Below are positions 41,318 to 44,424 of a stretch of DNA of 44,424 nucleotides, piece after piece. The stretch is taken from positions 1-44,424 of the forward strand of contig VAZV01000219.1 in assembly GCA_005884765.1 (NCBI GenBank). Reading direction: 5' to 3'. Position numbers and translations under genes: made by a program. This DNA is from Alphaproteobacteria bacterium. GTDB taxonomy: Bacteria; Pseudomonadota; Alphaproteobacteria; Rhizobiales; Xanthobacteraceae. How positions within the stretch are numbered: position 1 is the stretch's first letter; the number at the start of each line of letters is the position of its first letter. The notes below the pieces were generated by a model. The model was given only the letters and a program-made list of their open reading frames with translations, had not been told where the DNA came from and searched no databases.

Positions 41318-42738
41318 ACGCGCCGCAATTGTGGACTTCGCAAGCGATGGTCGAGGCCATGCGCGCCTCGCGCCGCGGCGCGTTGCCGGACGGAGTCACG
41401 GGCCTGTCGATCGACAGTCGCACCATCGCAGCCGGCGAAGCTTATTTTGCGATCAAGGGCGACGTTCATGACGGGCATGATTTCGTCGCTGCGGCGCTGG
41501 CCGCGGGCGCCGGCCTCGCCGTGGTCGCAAAAGCGCAGGCCGACAAGTTCGCGCCGGACGCGCCGCTTCTCGTGGTGGACGATGTGCTGGCGGGCCTGGT
41601 CAATCTCGCTGGCGCGTCGCGCGCGCGGCTCGGCGCACAGGTGATCGCCGTCACCGGCTCGGTCGGCAAGACCTCGACCAAGGAAGCGCTGCGCCGCCTG
41701 CTCGGCGCGCAAGGCGAGACCCATGCCTCCGCGGCATCCTTCAACAATCATTGGGGCGTGCCGCTGTCGCTGGCGCGCTGCCCGGCGTCGGCGCGCTTTG
41801 CGGTGTTCGAGATCGGCATGAATCATGCGGGCGAAATCGAGCCCTTGGTCAAGATGGTGCGGCCGCACGTCGCCATCATCACGACCGTCGAGCCGGTGCA
41901 CCTGGAATTCTTTGCCGGCATCGAGGCGATTGCCGACGCCAAAGCGGAGATCTTTGGCGGCGTCGAGCGTGGGGGAGCGGTTGTGCTCAACCGCGACAAT
42001 TCGCAATTCGCAAGGCTGCGGCAGAACGCCGAGAAGCTCGGGATCGCGCGCATCGTCTCCTTTGGTGCCGATGAGAAATCGGATGCGCGACTGCTCGATC
42101 TATCGCTCCACGCCACCTGTTCGGCCGTCCACGCCAGCATCCTCGGTCACGACGTGACTTACAAGCTCGGCATGCCCGGCCGCCACATGGCGATGAATTC
42201 GCTCGCGGTACTGGCCGCGGCCTCGCTCGCCGGTGCCGACCTAGCGCTCGCCGCGTTGTCGCTGTCGCAGATCGAGCCCGCGGCCGGCCGCGGCGTGCGG
42301 CGCGCGCTCGATCTCGACAACGGCGAGGCCACCTTGATCGACGAAAGCTACAACGCGAATCCAGCATCGATGGCGGCGGCGCTCAACGTGCTGGGACAAG
42401 CCGCGATCGGCCCGCATGGTCGCCGCATCGCGATGCTCGGCGATATGCTCGAACTCGGCCCGACCGGCCCCGGGCTGCATCGCGGGCTGAATGAGGCCAT
42501 CAACGCCAATCGCATAGATCTGGTGTATTGTTGCGGTCCGCTGATGCGCAACTTGTGGGACGCGCTTTCCGCCGGTAAACGAGGCGGCTATGCCGACAAT
42601 GCGGCTGGCCTCGAAGCGCAGGCCGTGTCAGCTATCCGCGCGGGTGACGCGATCATGATCAAGGGATCGCTCGGCTCGAAGATGAAAACGATCGTGAACG
42701 CGCTCGAGAAGCGCTTTCCCGGCAAAGCCGCGGTATGA
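41314..42738 (+). CDS. murF: UDP-MurNAc-tripeptide D-alanyl-D-alanine ligase
   Basis: Cytoplasmic Mur ligase, 474 residues, adding D-Ala-D-Ala to the tripeptide nucleotide with ATP. P-loop AVTGSVGKTSTKEAL near residue 113; NNHWGVPLSLARCP; FEIGMNHAGEIEPL; DESYNANPASMAAAL. It overlaps murE by four bases (ATGA) and is followed 10 bp later by mraY. Confidence 0.96.
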   Translation: MNAPQLWTSQAMVEAMRASRRGALPDGVTGLSIDSRTIAAGEAYFAIKGDVHDGHDFVAAALAAGAGLAVVAKAQADKFAPDAPLLVVDDVLAGLVNLAGASRARLGAQVIAVTGSVGKTSTKEALRRLLGAQGETHASAASFNNHWGVPLSLARCPASARFAVFEIGMNHAGEIEPLVKMVRPHVAIITTVEPVHLEFFAGIEAIADAKAEIFGGVERGGAVVLNRDNSQFARLRQNAEKLGIARIVSFGADEKSDARLLDLSLHATCSAVHASILGHDVTYKLGMPGRHMAMNSLAVLAAASLAGADLALAALSLSQIEPAAGRGVRRALDLDNGEATLIDESYNANPASMAAALNVLGQAAIGPHGRRIAMLGDMLELGPTGPGLHRGLNEAINANRIDLVYCCGPLMRNLWDALSAGKRGGYADNAAGLEAQAVSAIRAGDAIMIKGSLGSKMKTIVNALEKRFPGKAAV

Positions 42739-42748
42739 GGCGGACCGA

Positions 42749-43855
42749 ATGTTCTATTGGCTGATTGATCTTTCCAACACGGTTCCCGGTTTCGCCGCTT
42801 TCCGCTCGCTCCTCAACGTGTTCCGCTACATCACCTTCCGCACCGGCGGGGCGGTGGCGACCGGCGCCCTGTTCGTCTTCCTGTTCGGCCCCTGGATCAT
42901 CGATCACTTGCGGCTGCGCCAAGGCAAGGGCCAGCCGATCCGCACCGACGGCCCGCAATCGCACATCATCTCGAAGAAGGGCACGCCGACCATGGGCGGG
43001 CTGATGATTCTATCCGGGCTGGTTGTGTCGACCGTGTTGTGGGCCAACCCGCTCAACCCCTACGTCTGGATTGTGCTCGCGGTGACGCTCGGTTTCGGCT
43101 TCGTCGGCTTCTATGACGACTATCTGAAGGTGACGCAGCAGAGCCATGGCGGCTTCGCCGGCCGCTCCCGCCTTGCGATCGAGGCGATCATCGCGCTTGC
43201 CGCCTGCTATGCGCTGGTCAAGCTTGGGCGCGACGTGTCGTCGACCTCGCTGGCGGTTCCCTTCCTGAAGGACGTGATCATCAATTTCGGCTGGTTTTTC
43301 GTCCTGTTCGGCGCGTTCGTCATCGTCGGCGCCGGCAATGCGGTGAACCTGACCGACGGTCTCGACGGTCTCGCCATCGTTCCCGTCATGATCGCGGCAG
43401 CAAGCTTCGGCATGATCGCGTATCTTGCCGGCAACGTGGTGTTCTCCGATTATCTGCAGATCAACTATGTCGCCGGCACCGGCGAACTCGCGGTGCTGTG
43501 CGGCGCGGTGCTTGGCGCTGGCCTGGGATTCCTCTGGTTCAACGCGCCGCCGGCCTCGATCTTCATGGGCGACACCGGCTCGCTCGCGCTCGGCGGCATG
43601 CTCGGCTCGATCGCGGTCGCGGTCAAACACGAGATCGTGCTGGCGGTGATCGGCGGGTTGTTCGTATTGGAAGCGGTCTCGGTGATCGTGCAGGTGGCCT
43701 CATTCAAGCTGACGGGAAAGCGCATCTTCAGGATGGCGCCGCTGCATCATCACTTCGAGCAACTGGGCTGGACCGAGCCGCAGATCGTGATCCGATTCTG
43801 GATCATCTCGGTGATGCTGGCGCTCGCCGGCCTCGCCACGCTGAAGCTGCGATGA
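42749..43855 (+). CDS. mraY: Phospho-N-acetylmuramoyl-pentapeptide transferase
   Basis: Integral membrane enzyme, 368 residues and about ten helices, which transfers phospho-MurNAc-pentapeptide to undecaprenyl phosphate to give lipid I. Motifs: KKGTPTMGGLMI, FVGFYDDYLKV (the DD pair), NAVNLTDGLDGLA, MGDTGSLALGG and the C-terminal MAPLHHHFEQLGW. All catalytic aspartates and the HHH motif are present. Confidence 0.96.
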   Translation: MFYWLIDLSNTVPGFAAFRSLLNVFRYITFRTGGAVATGALFVFLFGPWIIDHLRLRQGKGQPIRTDGPQSHIISKKGTPTMGGLMILSGLVVSTVLWANPLNPYVWIVLAVTLGFGFVGFYDDYLKVTQQSHGGFAGRSRLAIEAIIALAACYALVKLGRDVSSTSLAVPFLKDVIINFGWFFVLFGAFVIVGAGNAVNLTDGLDGLAIVPVMIAAASFGMIAYLAGNVVFSDYLQINYVAGTGELAVLCGAVLGAGLGFLWFNAPPASIFMGDTGSLALGGMLGSIAVAVKHEIVLAVIGGLFVLEAVSVIVQVASFKLTGKRIFRMAPLHHHFEQLGWTEPQIVIRFWIISVMLALAGLATLKLR

Positions 43856-43876
43856 TCTCGGTGCCTCCAATCACCA

Positions 43877-43952
43877 GTCATTCTGAAGGCCGCGAAGAGG
43901 CAATCCGGAATCTCGAGATTTCGGGTTCGTGCTTCGCACGCCCCGGAATGAC
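43877..43952. repeat. Fold-back repeat inserted between mraY and murD
   Basis: Ends GTCATTC and GAATGAC are exact inverted copies; inside, GCTTCGCACGCCCCGGAATG matches, in inverse orientation, the hairpin at 15438-15475. It fills most of the 109-bp gap between mraY and murD, an unusually wide gap for this cluster. Confidence 0.7.
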
Positions 43953-43964
43953 AGGAACAAAATC

Positions 43965-44424
43965 ATGATTCCTGTGACTTCCTTCGCGGGCAAAACGGTC
44001 GCGGTGTTCGGCCTTGGCGGTTCGGGGCTGGCGAGCTGCCAGGCGCTGAAAGCCGGCGGGGCGGAGGTGATCGCGGGCGACGACAATGCCGACAACATCG
44101 CCAAGGCCGCCCAAGCCGGCTTCGTGACCGCGGACCTGCGTAAGGTTTCCTGGGCGAATTTCGCCGCGCTGATATTGACGCCGGGCGCGCCGCTGACCCA
44201 TCCGGCGCCGCATTGGTCGGTGCTGATGGCGCGGCAGGCCGGCTGTGAGGTGATCGGCGACATCGAACTGTTCTGCCGCGAGCGCCGCCGCCATGCGCCG
44301 GACGCGCCGTTCGTGGCTACGACACCCAGATGGGCGGCAATATCGGCACCGCGATCCTGTCACTGGAGCCGCCGCGCAAGGGGCGCGTTCACGTCATCGA
44401 GATGTCGTCCTACCAGATCGATCT
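43965..44424 (+). pseudogene. murD: murD, 5' part, with internal deletion and frameshift
   Basis: UDP-MurNAc-L-Ala:D-Glu ligase. The ATG at 43965 begins MIPVTSFAGKTVAVFGLGGS, and the N-terminal domain is normal to HAPDAPFVA (44318). The expected continuation, the Mur P-loop (ITGTNGKST in the family) and the following helix, is absent. Instead GYDTQMGGNIGTAILSL and VHVIEMSSYQID follow directly in another frame, from 44315. Compared with a typical MurD about 24 codons should separate the two points and five bases remain, so roughly 67 bp are missing. As read, the protein loses ATP binding and frame. The gene also runs off the window end. Confidence 0.85.

Overview
The window is high-GC alphaproteobacterial chromosome, most likely Bradyrhizobium or a close relative (Nitrobacteraceae). 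The grounds are the style of the protein families (Sinorhizobium-type PmtA, extensin-like lipoprotein, YkuD transpeptidase, exported PRC-barrel proteins, FecR and DUF2147 proteins), the rsmH-ftsL-ftsI-murE-murF-mraY-murD order, and intergenic fold-back repeats that I recognise from that family. The assignment is from recall, not from a search. No tRNA, rRNA operon, prophage, CRISPR array or conventional IS element was seen; the only mobile-type gene is a broken REP-associated tyrosine transposase.

Layout. 1-1454: an OmpR-type response regulator and the first 229 codons of its histidine kinase, divergent from a Ser/Gly-rich protein. 2322-3772: two PRC-barrel proteins and a dodecin. 3933-7774: an orphan branched-chain amino-acid-type binding protein, a membrane-anchored DUF4403 protein and an L,D-transpeptidase. 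8040-13277: five genes that all look lipid-related: a GT4 glycosyltransferase, a phosphatidylethanolamine N-methyltransferase, an Mpo1/DUF962-like membrane protein, a membrane-anchored class-III aminotransferase and a phosphatidylserine decarboxylase. 13358-18809: a Nudix hydrolase, then a run of exported proteins (FecR, two divergent DUF2147 paralogues, a 27-residue membrane peptide, an extensin-like lipoprotein). 18824-19490: a RAYT gene with one frameshift between inverted copies of a 34-bp REP. 19497-23790: TetR, a fused [2Fe-2S]/molybdopterin dehydrogenase and a PaoB-like FAD subunit, translationally coupled. 23791-24733: no gene, mostly dispersed repeats. 24734-28468: a TetR/EmrA/EmrB drug-efflux module with a perfect 21-bp operator palindrome. 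28498-30617: promoter, a 33-codon ORF built of 15-bp repeats, and an ABC exporter. 30647-32391: EamA and TSUP transporters. 32731-32895: a Flp pilin with a TTG start. 33138-33562: RNase P RNA. 33702-35327: an ECF42-type sigma factor with its YCII/DGPF partner. 35340-36122: an amidase. 36667-44424: the cell-division and cell-wall (dcw) cluster.

Most notable: (1) murD lacks roughly 67 bp including the expected ATP-binding P-loop and is frameshifted. It is normally essential, so this is either an assembly error or a surprising lesion. (2) The 8-13 kb lipid neighbourhood, with a near-identical 14-bp motif in front of two of its transcription units, is the best candidate for an undescribed pathway. 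(3) The RAYT/REP unit is a clean example of a recently decayed element. (4) Exact 15-bp-period tandem repeats occur at three unrelated gene edges. (5) A short ORF with a near-consensus promoter and strong ribosome-binding site precedes the ABC exporter.
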